Shown here: positions 45,672 through 54,698 of the stretch, piece after piece
How positions within the stretch are numbered: the stretch's first letter is position 1
Layout: each line of letters opens with the position of its first letter
Assembly (NCBI RefSeq): GCF_000226315.1
Contig: NC_016026.1
Location: 1,240,001-1,304,000, forward strand
Reading direction: 5' to 3'
Length of the DNA: 64,000 nt
DNA from: Micavibrio aeruginosavorus ARL-13
Lineage (GTDB): Bacteria > Pseudomonadota > Alphaproteobacteria > Micavibrionales > Micavibrionaceae
Made by a program: the position numbers and the translations under genes
The notes under the pieces: model-generated
Databases searched by the model: none
What the model saw: the letters and a program-made list of their open reading frames with translations, nothing else
Told to the model about the DNA's origin: nothing

Positions 45672-46384
45672 AGACTGATGATTTTCAGCTGTTTATTCTG
45701 AACATAGGGCTGGAACACAGGCAGGCTGATCACATCACCAATTGTTCCCTTGGGCGCACGGCCCGGGACCGGTGTTCCAATCCCGGCGACCAGATCGGCC
45801 ACAACACGCACATTGGCCCCGCGTTGCAGATAGCCCATCATGGCATCATGAACACAGAAATCAGACGCCACGCCGATCATGGTGACCTCGACATTCTCTG
45901 CTGTTCCCAACTTGACCACGCGGCGCATAAACTCATCGCGCAACTCGCCCGTCTGAATCACCTGACGATCACGGGTAACGTGATACAGGTTGTCATAGGC
46001 CTGTTCCTCCGCATCCGTGTCAAAGAACATCTGACCGCGGTCAGAAATTGGGTTTTGTTGCCACATATCGAACGTGTTTTTTGCCATGTAATAAACCGGC
46101 ATCCGCTTTGCCAGCTCGGCATCATTCACAACCAGTTCCCATCCCTGTGTGCCATAGGGACAGTGAATGTCCGGAAAATCAGCTTTTTCCGGGCTGTTTT
46201 GATATTCACACGGAAAATGCGTGTCATATTTGATCAACGCCAGATCATAAATACCGCGCGGAATGGACCGAAAAAAATCGTTGGTCCGGTCAATCAACGG
46301 CTCGGCATTCGGAACATAAAGGCCACCATTCGACTTCATAAAATCGAACTGCATATCAACAACATCCAAAATACGCGTCGTCAT
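45650..46384 (-). CDS. Isochorismatase-family cysteine hydrolase (nicotinamidase-like)
   Basis: The catalytic triad of this hydrolase family is visible: D in VVDMQFDF (about residue 10), K in YYMAKNTFD (about 101) and the nucleophile C in GVASDFCVHDAMMGYL (about 172). HFPCEY and the metal-ligand histidines around HCPYG resemble nicotinamidases, which convert nicotinamide to nicotinate; a related amidase is possible. It is 244 residues, 30 bases downstream of lpdA on the same strand. With the cinA-like gene it suggests NAD recycling. Confidence 0.82.
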   Translation of the reverse strand: MTTRILDVVDMQFDFMKSNGGLYVPNAEPLIDRTNDFFRSIPRGIYDLALIKYDTHFPCEYQNSPEKADFPDIHCPYGTQGWELVVNDAELAKRMPVYYMAKNTFDMWQQNPISDRGQMFFDTDAEEQAYDNLYHVTRDRQVIQTGELRDEFMRRVVKLGTAENVEVTMIGVASDFCVHDAMMGYLQRGANVRVVADLVAGIGTPVPGRAPKGTIGDVISLPVFQPYVQNKQLKIISLQDALKP

Positions 46385-46414
46385 GGTGAAACCCCTTTCA
46401 CATTTTTCTTATTA

Positions 46415-47815
46415 TTAGATATGGATAACCTTTCCATACGCGGCAAGAACACTCTCATGAATGGCTTCCGACAAAGTCGGGTGCGGGAAGATGGTGTGCA
46501 TGAAATCCAGCTCCGTGGCTTCCATCGTTTTACCAACGACGAAGGCATGGATCAGTTCGGTGACTTCCGGCCCAACCATGTGTGCGCCCAGCAATTCGCC
46601 GGTTTTGGCATCAAACACGGTTTTGACCAGACCATCCGCATCACCCAGTGCAATGGCTTTACCGTTACCGATGAAGGGGAATTTGCCCACTTTCACGGTG
46701 TAACCCGCCTCTTTCGCCTTGGCTTCGGTCAAACCAACCGATGCCACATGCGGGTGGCAATAGGTGCAGCCCGGAATGTTTTCACGTTTGATCGGGTGAA
46801 CATCCTTTTCACCGGCGATTTTTTCAACGCAAACAACGCCCTCGTGTGACGCCTTGTGCGCCAGCCACGGCGCACCGGCCACGTCGCCAATGGCATAAAC
46901 ACCCGGTTCCGCCGTGCGCAGATATTCATCGGTGACGATCTGGCCGCGTTCGGTTTTCACTTTTGTGTTTTCCAAACCAATATTCTCAATGTTGGCGACG
47001 ATGCCAACGGCCATGATCACGCGGTCAACGGTGATTTTCTCAACCTTGCCACCCACTTCGATATGGGCAGTAACGTTGTCTTTGCCCTTCTCCAATTTCG
47101 TGACCTTGACTCCGGTCATGATTTTCATGCCCTGCTTTTCAAAGGATTTGCGGGCGATGGCGGAAATTTCTTCGTCTTCCACCGGCATCACGCGGTCCAT
47201 CACCTCCGCCACCGTGACATCGGCCCCCAGCGTGCGGAAGAAGCTGGCAAATTCGATCCCGATAGCACCAGAACCAACGACCAGCAGGGATTTCGGCATG
47301 ACATCCGGTACCAAGGCTTCGCGGTATGTCCAAACCAGTTTTCCATCGGGTTCCAGCCCCGGCAGAACGCGCGCCCGCGCACCCGTGGCCAGAATGATGT
47401 GTTTGGCGGACAGGGTATCAATAACCTTGCTGTCCTTCTCAACGGTCACTTTGCCCTTGCCGGCCAATTTGCCCCAGCCTTCGAACACAGTGATTTTATT
47501 TTTCTTCATCAGATGGCCAATGCCACCCGAGAGTTGTTTGGAAACCGCACGGGAGCGATCAACAATTTTTTTCAGATCGAACGACACGCCCGTCGCGGAC
47601 AGGCCAAAATCATTGGCATGATTCATCAAATGATACACTTCAGCAGATCGCAACAATGCCTTGGTCGGGATACATCCCCAGTTCAGGCAGATACCACCCA
47701 GGTGATTGGCTTCAACCACCGCTGTTTTCATCCCCAATTGAGCCGCGCGAATGGCCGCAACATATCCGCCCGGCCCACTCCCAATTACAACAACATCAAA
47801 CGCGTGATCAGCCAT
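46415..47815 (-). CDS. lpdA: Dihydrolipoyl dehydrogenase (E3)
   Basis: This flavoprotein re-oxidises dihydrolipoyl groups of the 2-oxoacid dehydrogenase complexes. It has the FAD loop VVIGSGPGGYVAAIRAAQLG, the redox disulfide GGICLNWGC-IPTKALL, the NAD loop VVGSGAIGIEFASF and the C-terminal active-site pair HPTLSEAIHE. It has 466 residues. It does not adjoin pdhABC, but lies on the same strand as lipA and the pdh genes. Confidence 0.96.
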   Translation of the reverse strand: MADHAFDVVVIGSGPGGYVAAIRAAQLGMKTAVVEANHLGGICLNWGCIPTKALLRSAEVYHLMNHANDFGLSATGVSFDLKKIVDRSRAVSKQLSGGIGHLMKKNKITVFEGWGKLAGKGKVTVEKDSKVIDTLSAKHIILATGARARVLPGLEPDGKLVWTYREALVPDVMPKSLLVVGSGAIGIEFASFFRTLGADVTVAEVMDRVMPVEDEEISAIARKSFEKQGMKIMTGVKVTKLEKGKDNVTAHIEVGGKVEKITVDRVIMAVGIVANIENIGLENTKVKTERGQIVTDEYLRTAEPGVYAIGDVAGAPWLAHKASHEGVVCVEKIAGEKDVHPIKRENIPGCTYCHPHVASVGLTEAKAKEAGYTVKVGKFPFIGNGKAIALGDADGLVKTVFDAKTGELLGAHMVGPEVTELIHAFVVGKTMEATELDFMHTIFPHPTLSEAIHESVLAAYGKVIHI

Positions 47816-48001
47816 TTTATTACCCTTGGAATTTCAAAATGATGCACCACGAAATACCATGTTTTTCAGCGGGTTGTCCATGTTCGAAAATTTGTAACAA
47901 AACTGTAACCAAAAAGCTGGTGTAACCGCCTTGAAATACTGGGAAAATAATAAAATATCCTTCCGATTGGCAGATTTTATGAATTTTAACCGGGGTACAC
48001 T

Positions 48002-49699
48002 ATGCGTTTTTTAAGCAACCTGAAAATCAAAACCAAGATTTTGATGATCATCGTTCTGGCCGTGCTTGGCAATCTGGCGATTGTTTACGCCAACGCCAAT
48101 ACAACGCGAACCATGTTGCAAAATGAACGCACATTAAAAACCCGCCACCTCACCGAAACAGCATATACCCTCATTGAAAAATCTTATGCTGATTTCAAAG
48201 CCGGGGTCATAACAGAAGATCAGGCGAAATCAGCCGCGCTGGAAACACTGAAAGCCCTGCGTTATGAAACCAGTGATTATTTCTGGGTTAATACGCCGGA
48301 ACCGCGTGTTGTGATGCACCCGATGATTCCCAAAATTGTGGGACAGGATCTGGCGACCGAAAACCCAAAACTGCACACGCTGTTTTCTGAAATGTCCGTT
48401 GCGGCAAAATCCACCGATAAAGGTGGTGCTTATAACTACTTGTGGCAGAAACCGGGTTTTGACCAGGACCAGCTTTTCCCCAAAGTATCGTATGTGAAAT
48501 ATTTCGCACCATGGAACTGGGTCGTTGGCACCGGGATCTATGTGGACGATGTTCAGGCCGCATTCCGCCAAAATTTGATCGAAGGTTTAATCAACGCGGG
48601 CATCGTGGTCGCGGTGATTATCCTGCTGTCCATGCTGATTTCCGCGGACTTGTCCAAACCGATGAAAAAACTGAGCAGCGATCTGAAAGAGCTGGCCTCC
48701 GGTAACATCAATGTTGAAAGCGAATATGGTGGCCGTAAAGACGAAGTTGGCGATATCGCCCGCGCCTTTAACGTGTTCAAACAAAACACCATCGAAAAAT
48801 ACCGTCTAGAGGCCGAACAGAAAGAAAATGAACGCCGTCAGGCCGAGGAGAAAAAAGCCCTGATGCTGAAAATGGCGGATTCATTTGATGAACGTGTCGG
48901 CAAAATCGTTGAATCTGTCGGCCATGCCGCATCGGATCTGCAAATGATGGCGGGCAGCCTGTCCAGCGCCATTGAAGAAACGACACAACAAAGCCAGCAC
49001 GTCGCGGATTCGTCCAACCGCGCGTCTTCCAACGTTGCTACGGTTGCCGCCGCGACAGAGGAATTAAGTGTATCGATCCAGGAAATTTCATCAAACATCC
49101 TGACCACATCCAGCGCGGCCCGCACATGCGCATCCTATGCCGAGCAATCACAGGCCAAGCTGGATTCCCTGCAAGCTGCCATCAGTGAAATTGACGCCGT
49201 TGTGCAGACTATTAATGCTGTGGCCGAACAAACCAACTTGCTCGCCCTGAACGCGACAATTGAGGCCTCACGCGCAGGCGATGCGGGCAAGGGTTTCTCG
49301 GTCGTTGCCAGTGAAGTAAAAACGCTGGCCAACCAGACCCGCAACATGACCAACGAAATTTCCAGCCGGGTCGAACATGTGAAGAACAGCGCGATGGAAA
49401 CCGTTGAAACGGTGAAGGCAATTATCAACGGTGTCAACGAAGTGGACGGCCAAACCGCCCATATCGCCGCCGCCGTTGAGGAGCAAACCACCGCGACCCA
49501 GGAAATCAGCCGCAATATTCAGATCGCATCCGAAAGCACGAACACGGTGTCAACCAGCATCGAAGAGGTCAAGGTCGCCACAGAGCACAGCGCCCAATCG
49601 ACAAGCCAGCTCAAAGAATCCTCAGACATGCTGGCCATGCAGGCGGATATGCTGAAAAAATCCGTGAACGAATTTTTGGACCAGATCCGAAATGGTTAA
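48002..49699 (+). CDS. Methyl-accepting chemotaxis protein with a Cache sensor domain
   Basis: It has an N-terminal membrane segment (about residues 14-32), a single-Cache-type periplasmic domain with SDYFWVNTPEPRVVMHP and APWNWVVGTGIYVDDV, a second membrane segment (about 195-215), HAMP, and the MCP signalling domain with [20 protein letters not shown] at its tip. Small organic acids are typical Cache ligands; the actual ligand is unknown. It has 565 residues. It is monocistronic with its own terminator. Confidence 0.93.
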   Translation: MRFLSNLKIKTKILMIIVLAVLGNLAIVYANANTTRTMLQNERTLKTRHLTETAYTLIEKSYADFKAGVITEDQAKSAALETLKALRYETSDYFWVNTPEPRVVMHPMIPKIVGQDLATENPKLHTLFSEMSVAAKSTDKGGAYNYLWQKPGFDQDQLFPKVSYVKYFAPWNWVVGTGIYVDDVQAAFRQNLIEGLINAGIVVAVIILLSMLISADLSKPMKKLSSDLKELASGNINVESEYGGRKDEVGDIARAFNVFKQNTIEKYRLEAEQKENERRQAEEKKALMLKMADSFDERVGKIVESVGHAASDLQMMAGSLSSAIEETTQQSQHVADSSNRASSNVATVAAATEELSVSIQEISSNILTTSSAARTCASYAEQSQAKLDSLQAAISEIDAVVQTINAVAEQTNLLALNATIEASRAGDAGKGFSVVASEVKTLANQTRNMTNEISSRVEHVKNSAMETVETVKAIINGVNEVDGQTAHIAAAVEEQTTATQEISRNIQIASESTNTVSTSIEEVKVATEHSAQSTSQLKESSDMLAMQADMLKKSVNEFLDQIRNG

Positions 49700-49702
49700 A
49701 CA

Positions 49703-49733
49703 AAAAGCCGCCCCACCAACGGGCGGCTTTTTT
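49703..49733 (+). terminator. Rho-independent terminator after the Cache chemoreceptor
   Basis: AAAAGCCGCCC (49703-49713) pairs with GGGCGGCTTTT (49721-49731) around a 7-base loop, followed by further T residues. It begins four bases after the chemoreceptor stop codon. Symmetry of the A and T runs means it may also serve the convergent gene ending at 49751. Confidence 0.9.
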
Positions 49734-49750
49734 ATAACATTACACAGTGA

Positions 49751-50224
49751 TTAAATCTTTGGGCCGTTGATTTTCTGTGCCTTGATAAAATGAACGGCAC
49801 TGACCGTTGCTTCCTGTAGCTTTTCCGCCTCTTTGGTCAAATCGCCACGCAAATCCAGCGTTAGTTTCACGTGGTCATCACAGACCAGATTGGCGACCGC
49901 ACGGCCATTATAAGCCTCCATCACGTGGAGTACCGTTTTGACCGCGTCATTCATTTCGGCCACTTTGCCGCGCGCATCCAGCGTAATCCGATAAAACGGA
50001 TCGCCATCGGCCAGCTTGTGATTAAGCCCTGCCGCTTTTTCTTCATCAGAAATAATCAGTGCAGCCTTGGTAATGCCCAGCTTGATGGAACGGGCGGTTT
50101 TTTCATCAAGTCCGCTTTCCAGCGCATCGTGAAAACGCGATGCCAGCGTGATCGCACCAAAGCGATCATCCGCGGTCATGTTGATGGTGTCTAAACCTTC
50201 GAATTCGGAACGAACCAATCCCAT
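49751..50224 (-). CDS. Unknown small cytoplasmic protein
   Basis: I do not recognise this 157-residue protein. It has no signal peptide or membrane segment, and alternates helices (RFHDALESGLDEKTARSIKL) with strand-like segments (DPFYRITLDARGK and HVKLTLDLRGDL), the latter two repeating an x-L-D-x-R-G pattern about 50 residues apart, perhaps two related subdomains. It is a single gene between two terminators (49703-49733 and 50302-50331), so it is expressed on its own. Confidence 0.6.
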   Translation of the reverse strand: MGLVRSEFEGLDTINMTADDRFGAITLASRFHDALESGLDEKTARSIKLGITKAALIISDEEKAAGLNHKLADGDPFYRITLDARGKVAEMNDAVKTVLHVMEAYNGRAVANLVCDDHVKLTLDLRGDLTKEAEKLQEATVSAVHFIKAQKINGPKI

Positions 50225-50301
50225 TTTCTAATTCCCCGCCTGTTTTTATCTGTATGTATGTTTGTTTCATTATTGATAACTGAAGCATAAGAAAAATGCA
50301 A

Positions 50302-50331
50302 AAAGAACCCGACCAAAAGGTCAGGTTCTTT
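50302..50331 (-). terminator. Terminator of the kinase pair
   Basis: On the leftward strand AAAGAACC pairs with GGTTCTTT (8 bp) with one mismatch and then four more pairs (GACC/GGTC) around an AAAA/TTTT loop; T-rich sequence follows (50301 down to about 50290). It lies 28 bases past the stop of the kinase gene ending at 50360. Confidence 0.75.
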
Positions 50332-50359
50332 GAATTTACGTTCTATTACAGTGTGATAA

Positions 50360-50995
50360 CTACGCCGCCGCACGCAAACCGCGCAATTCGGCCATGCTGG
50401 CCAACGGGTTGTCGCCGGTGCGCAGATTTTCGCCCAGAACCGCCACAAAATCAGCATCGTTCAGCAGGTCAAACTTCTCCGTATCAATCGTGCGGATACG
50501 CGCACCGCGTTCGGCGGCACGCACGGCATGGTTGGCCAAGTGCCCTTCCAGATCACGGATGAAATCCAGCGTCACGCCCTTTTCATGGTCGCGGTTGCGG
50601 GCACGAATGCGGGCCATCTGTGTTTCCGGGGAACAGGTCAGGTACAGGTACAAATCCGCCTGCCCTTCTTTCTCCTCCAGAAAATCGATGGTTTCCAGCG
50701 CCAGACGTTGCGCTTCGTCTTTCAGGAACAGGCTGGCATAAGCGCGATCGGTCACAACCGAGAAATCGAACACCGTGACACGGTCGGCCTGCGTGCTTTG
50801 ACGGATGGTGAAAAAGTTGCCGAGATAGAACGACAATTGCGAATAAAACCCGTACGACGCCGGATCGGCATACGCCAAATTCAAATACGGATTGTTGGCC
50901 AGATTTTCATTCACACAATGAATACCAAGGCGGGTAAACGCATTGCACAGCGTTGTTTTGCCCACACCCATGCCGCCAATAATTTCTACACGCAT
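50360..50995 (-). CDS. Deoxynucleoside-kinase-like protein, copy 1
   Basis: A P-loop kinase of the deoxynucleoside kinase (dNK) group: P-loop GGMGVGKTTLC (about residues 6-16), ENLANNPYLNLAYADP (the E-N-x-x-x-N-P substrate region), FDFSVVTDRAYA in the place of the E-R-S/D-R motif, and the lid RIRARNRDHEKGVTLDFI. Such enzymes phosphorylate salvaged deoxynucleosides. The start is ATG 50995 with a GGGGAG ribosome site; longer starts precede the P-loop needlessly. It has 211 residues, 29 bases after the second copy. Confidence 0.8.
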   Translation of the reverse strand: MRVEIIGGMGVGKTTLCNAFTRLGIHCVNENLANNPYLNLAYADPASYGFYSQLSFYLGNFFTIRQSTQADRVTVFDFSVVTDRAYASLFLKDEAQRLALETIDFLEEKEGQADLYLYLTCSPETQMARIRARNRDHEKGVTLDFIRDLEGHLANHAVRAAERGARIRTIDTEKFDLLNDADFVAVLGENLRTGDNPLASMAELRGLRAAA

Positions 50996-51024
50996 TGTTT
51001 TACTCTCCCCGTTAAACATTCTGT

Positions 51025-51705
51025 TTATTCAGCCGCGATTGCATCTTCGTACAGAGGCAAATCGACGTCCATTGGGCGCTTCTGCCCGAGAACTTTTTCA
51101 ACACTCATATCAAACATACCCGCAATGTGGCGCGCCAGCGTTTCGGCATAGGCCGTATTGCCGGGGAAATAAACAGCTTCGGTATCAATATCCATCACGG
51201 CATCACCATCGGCGCGCGCGCGTTCGACCAGATCAGTCATTTCGCGTTGCAGGGATGTCACGTAATCCAGCGTCACACCCTTTTCATGGTCGCGATTGCG
51301 GCCACGGATGCGTTTCATCTGCGCCTCTGGTGAACATTGCAGGTTGATATACAGATCCGGGCGACCCAGACGGCCATCCAGATAATCGAAGCACTGATCA
51401 ATCACGCCAAGCGCTTCCGGGTCTTCGTCACGGAACAGCATGTTGGTATAGGCCCGGACGTTCAAAACGCCCTGGTCCAGAACGTTCACACATCCCGGCT
51501 TTTCGAATTTCTTGATTTCGTGGAATTTCGATAAAACGAACCACATTTGCGACGGGAACCGGAAATTTACCGGGTCGACAAAGCAATCCGCCAGAAACGG
51601 ATTGGTCGAAAGATTTTCATAAATGCAGTTAAACCCGACTTTTTCGAGCGCCTGGCATAGCGTTGACTTGCCTACACCCAATCCGCCGACAAGCTCGATC
51701 CGCAT
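51025..51705 (-). CDS. Deoxynucleoside-kinase-like protein, copy 2
   Basis: The first gene of the leftward kinase pair, 226 residues, has P-loop GGLGVGKSTLC (7-17), ENLSTNPFLADCFVDP, LDQGVLNVRAYTNMLF and the lid RIRGRNRDHEKGVTLDYV, almost the same lid as copy 1. This and the shared GGGGAGAGTAA leader point to a tandem duplication. The C-terminal extension (DMSVEKVLGQKRPMDVD) is not found in copy 1. The Rossmann-like core fits salvage kinases, but substrate specificity cannot be read. Confidence 0.8.
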   Translation of the reverse strand: MRIELVGGLGVGKSTLCQALEKVGFNCIYENLSTNPFLADCFVDPVNFRFPSQMWFVLSKFHEIKKFEKPGCVNVLDQGVLNVRAYTNMLFRDEDPEALGVIDQCFDYLDGRLGRPDLYINLQCSPEAQMKRIRGRNRDHEKGVTLDYVTSLQREMTDLVERARADGDAVMDIDTEAVYFPGNTAYAETLARHIAGMFDMSVEKVLGQKRPMDVDLPLYEDAIAAE

Positions 51706-51925
51706 ATGGTTACTCTCCCCGCAACTTTTTTGATTACGGGACTAACGGTACCAAGCATAGAGGACCAGGGGCACCCGGAAATGGGTTAATGTCCACAGAT
51801 AACCGCACGGGAAAATTGGGTTTTCGGTCGTTGGGCGTGTGGGTAATTTTGATATCAGCGGCAAATGCAAAGGGAACCCCGCACGGTATCACCGTCAGGT
51901 CACACCCCGCAAAACATGCAACCCA

Positions 51926-52426
51926 TTACATGGGGATCAAGTGGTCGTAACGCGGGCGTGTCGATTCAATCTTTCGGGATAGAATTTTACCCATATCTTC
52001 GATCTGGCTGGCTACCGTACTTGCGTCCTTGAAACGCAGTTCTTCACGCAGGCCATCGGGCATATAGCGCATGAAGTGAATTTTCATGACTTCTTTTTCG
52101 ACCGGGATTTTTTGCGTTTCCAGGATGCTCAATTGCGCTCGCGTTTGATCCGCTGTGCCTTTGAAATAATCGCACAGGCGCGTACCCATGGATTTGCAGG
52201 CGCGAACCTTCTCAATATGGCCGTTCAATATCTCAACATTTCCGATCAAAACATCCAACACCATGCGGGCGGCATGGTCGGTTATGGCGCTTGCATAAAT
52301 CGGGTATTGTTCGCGCAAAATATCAGCAAAGATTTTTTCCGCCTGACGCTTTTCATTTTCAGCCCGTTCGATAAAGAACGAGTCTGTGCTATCCGTTGAA
52401 AATGTTGGAAAATCAAATCGTTCCAT
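51926..52426 (-). CDS. Unknown helical protein
   Basis: Not recognised. The 166-residue product from ATG 52426 (ribosome site GAGG eight bases upstream; a longer frame to 52489 is less likely) is mostly charged helix, for example RAENEKRQAEKIFADILREQ, and contains a Lys/Glu-rich C-terminal half ending RPRYDHLIPM. No membrane segment or signal peptide. The 220-base spacer between it and the kinase copy at 51705 holds no gene I can support. Confidence 0.55.
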   Translation of the reverse strand: MERFDFPTFSTDSTDSFFIERAENEKRQAEKIFADILREQYPIYASAITDHAARMVLDVLIGNVEILNGHIEKVRACKSMGTRLCDYFKGTADQTRAQLSILETQKIPVEKEVMKIHFMRYMPDGLREELRFKDASTVASQIEDMGKILSRKIESTRPRYDHLIPM

Positions 52427-52504
52427 GGCCCGATCCTCTAAAAGCCAGCCGTGCGATGCGCATGCTGACGTTTTACAGTAAAGCCCCATATTATGTCAAT
52501 AAGA

Positions 52505-53668
52505 TCAAACTATTGTTTCTAAATAATGGGTCGAAACGCCAAATTGTTGTTTAAACGCGTCAATATCCGCCGCAATTTTGGCCTGCCCGGTCTTTCCGGC
52601 CTTTTTCTTCTGCGCCACGATCATCACGTTTTTGGCTGTGTGTTCGGCGGAAATAAATTCAAAAATCTTCACGTCATACCCGTGATATTCCAGGATCATC
52701 CCACGCAACGTGTCGGTGACCATTTCGGCCTGACGTTCCATGAAAATACCGTGGCGGGTCAGAAGGCCTAGCGTGGCATCCGCACCGTTCTTTTCCATCT
52801 CACGCCGGATTTGTTTGTGGCAGCACGGGGCAACGATAATAAATTCGGACCCCGCCTTAATCCCCTTGGCAATGGCATCATCGGTCGCCGTGTCGCATGC
52901 GTGCAGAGCGATCAACATATTCACGCCATCGGCGTTGAAATTATCAATCGCACCTTGGGCAAATGACAAACCATCAAACGATGAATTTTTGGCAATCTGG
53001 TTGCACAGCATGACCAGATCGGGGCGATATTCAACGCCCATCACCTTCACATCAATATTGCGGATATTCTTCAGGTAATCGTACAACGCGAAGGTCAGAT
53101 ACCCCTTGCCCGCACCCATATCGACAATGTTTTTGAAATGGTCCGGCGATGCGTTTTTGGTCAGACCATCAATAATTTCAATGTATTTATTGATCTGGCG
53201 GAATTTGTCCTGCGCCTTGTCAAACACGCGGCCATTGGGATCGGTAATTTTCAGATCGCGCAAATAATGGCTGCCATCCGATGGGACCAGACGGTTTTTA
53301 TTGCGGTCATGGTCGGCGGATGGAACTTCGGTATGGCTGGCCGGTTTTTCCTTTACCGTGTTTTTGTCCAGCACCAGGTCATATTGCGTTGTAAACAACG
53401 TCCCGGCCTTAAAATCCGACAACACGGCCTTCTGAATCATGCCGACGGCCACCGGGATGTCGTAATTTTTTACAATATCGCGGGTTTTGTAGTGGTAGGT
53501 GAAGCTGAGTTTTTCCTCACGCTTCACGATGATTTTACGAACGTCGATTTTCTTCAAGTCTTTTTCCGAACCTACATAATGGCTCAGAGACAATTTGACG
53601 AAGGTCCCCTGCCCCAAGGCAGATTTCAGAGACGCGACAAAATCAGACTGTCCGGTGTTTGATACCAT
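52505..53668 (-). CDS. SAM-dependent methyltransferase (METTL25/RRNAD-like)
   Basis: The C-terminal part is a Rossmann methyltransferase: SAM loop IVDMGAGKGYLTFALYDYL (about residue 186), then LHACDTATDDAI and APCCHKQIRREM, a combination typical of the group including METTL25/RRNAD1-type enzymes. The N-terminal about 150 residues (FVKLSLSHYVGSEKDLKKID and beyond) may be an RNA- or substrate-binding domain. It has 387 residues. It follows the thioesterase gene by one base and is probably in the pdh operon. The methyl acceptor is unknown. Confidence 0.75.
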   Translation of the reverse strand: MVSNTGQSDFVASLKSALGQGTFVKLSLSHYVGSEKDLKKIDVRKIIVKREEKLSFTYHYKTRDIVKNYDIPVAVGMIQKAVLSDFKAGTLFTTQYDLVLDKNTVKEKPASHTEVPSADHDRNKNRLVPSDGSHYLRDLKITDPNGRVFDKAQDKFRQINKYIEIIDGLTKNASPDHFKNIVDMGAGKGYLTFALYDYLKNIRNIDVKVMGVEYRPDLVMLCNQIAKNSSFDGLSFAQGAIDNFNADGVNMLIALHACDTATDDAIAKGIKAGSEFIIVAPCCHKQIRREMEKNGADATLGLLTRHGIFMERQAEMVTDTLRGMILEYHGYDVKIFEFISAEHTAKNVMIVAQKKKAGKTGQAKIAADIDAFKQQFGVSTHYLETIV

Positions 53669-53669
53669 G

Positions 53670-54092
53670 TTACGTGGCCTCGCTCACGCCAATGGCATAC
53701 AACCATTCCGGCGTTGGCAGAACCAGTTTGCGGGCCTTCAGGTCGAACAAGGCCACGGTGAACACGGCCTCGGCACAGGATTCGTTGTTTTCGTTTAAAA
53801 TCACCTGTTTCAACATGGCGATTTTGCCCGCGCATGACGTGGCTTGCGTTTCAATCACCACATTTTGATGCAGGCGCAATTCCTTCATAAACTTGATATT
53901 GCATTCAAGGATGGTCGGCCCCAATGCGCTTTCGCGGATTTTGGCCATGCCATACCCGCGTTGATTGATAAAATCCCACCGTGCTTCTTCCAACACTTCC
54001 AAATAGGTCGCGTTGTTCATGTGACCGAACGTATCCAAATGGCGTTCAATCACTTTCAACGGATAGGTAAATTTGACGAAGGATTCACTCAT
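53670..54092 (-). CDS. Acyl-CoA thioesterase (4HBT hotdog family)
   Basis: A hotdog-fold thioesterase of the 4-hydroxybenzoyl-CoA type: the segment VIERHLDTFGHMNNATYLEV carries the D-x-x-G-H-x-N-N active-site pattern and EEARWDFINQRG follows. It has 140 residues from ATG 54092, which overlaps the kinase gene's stop as ATGA; a TTG at 54101 is less likely. YbgC/YciA-type enzymes hydrolyse acyl-CoAs, but the acyl chain is unknown. Confidence 0.85.
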   Translation of the reverse strand: MSESFVKFTYPLKVIERHLDTFGHMNNATYLEVLEEARWDFINQRGYGMAKIRESALGPTILECNIKFMKELRLHQNVVIETQATSCAGKIAMLKQVILNENNESCAEAVFTVALFDLKARKLVLPTPEWLYAIGVSEAT

Positions 54093-54694
54093 TGCGGGCA
54101 ATATTTCTTAATTTTATTGATGAACTTCTGGTCAATTTTGGGGCCGCCGTGGGTCATATCAAACTCCAGTACAGGGATTGTTCCCTTTGACTTCACACGA
54201 TCCAGGTAGTGGCAGATTTTCCCATTCAAGGAATCCAGAAATTCAACCGTGTGGCTCTGTTCAAAAAAACGGCCCCGCTTTTCAATACGGCGGATCAATT
54301 CGGTACTGTCGCAATGCAAATGAACGATCAATGCCGGGTCACCATAAGTGGCATACATGTTATCAATCGCATCATGGGTTTTACGCATTTTTTCGGGGGC
54401 GGATTCGGCCATATAAAAATCGGCGTAGGCCTTGTCCACCGCCAGGCAGAAATCAATCATCTGCAACGGCGTGGCACCCGCGGATTCGGATCGTGCAACT
54501 TCATTAAATCGTTGTTTCAGAATCCATTCCTGAAGCAACGGTTCATATGTTTTGGGATCAACCTGCACTTTGGCCCAATAGGGATTGTCCTGAACATTCT
54601 CGCGGCCAATGGTAAATCCATTGCGCGCAAAAATATCGCATAAGGTGGATTTACCCGCGGCCAGAATGCCCGACATTTCAATCCGCCGCCCCAT
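54089..54694 (-). CDS. Deoxynucleoside-kinase-like protein, copy 3
   Basis: A more divergent member: P-loop MSGILAAGKSTLCDIF (about residues 7-22), ENVQDNPYWAKVQVDP, an aspartate-rich DFCLAVDKAYADFYM block and a shorter lid (RRIEKRGRFFEQ) than in copies 1 and 2. The 201-residue protein starts at ATG 54694, four bases beyond the E2 stop, so it is likely read from the pdh operon. It could be a nucleoside or nucleotide salvage kinase, but with its altered motifs another phosphoryl acceptor is possible. Confidence 0.7.
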   Translation of the reverse strand: MGRRIEMSGILAAGKSTLCDIFARNGFTIGRENVQDNPYWAKVQVDPKTYEPLLQEWILKQRFNEVARSESAGATPLQMIDFCLAVDKAYADFYMAESAPEKMRKTHDAIDNMYATYGDPALIVHLHCDSTELIRRIEKRGRFFEQSHTVEFLDSLNGKICHYLDRVKSKGTIPVLEFDMTHGGPKIDQKFINKIKKYCPQ

Positions 54695-54698
54695 GGGG

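Noticed and set aside
51663-51950. Rightward open frame opposite the kinase start and spacer
   Set aside because: Low-complexity composition, no family features, and it overlaps the coding start of the kinase gene.
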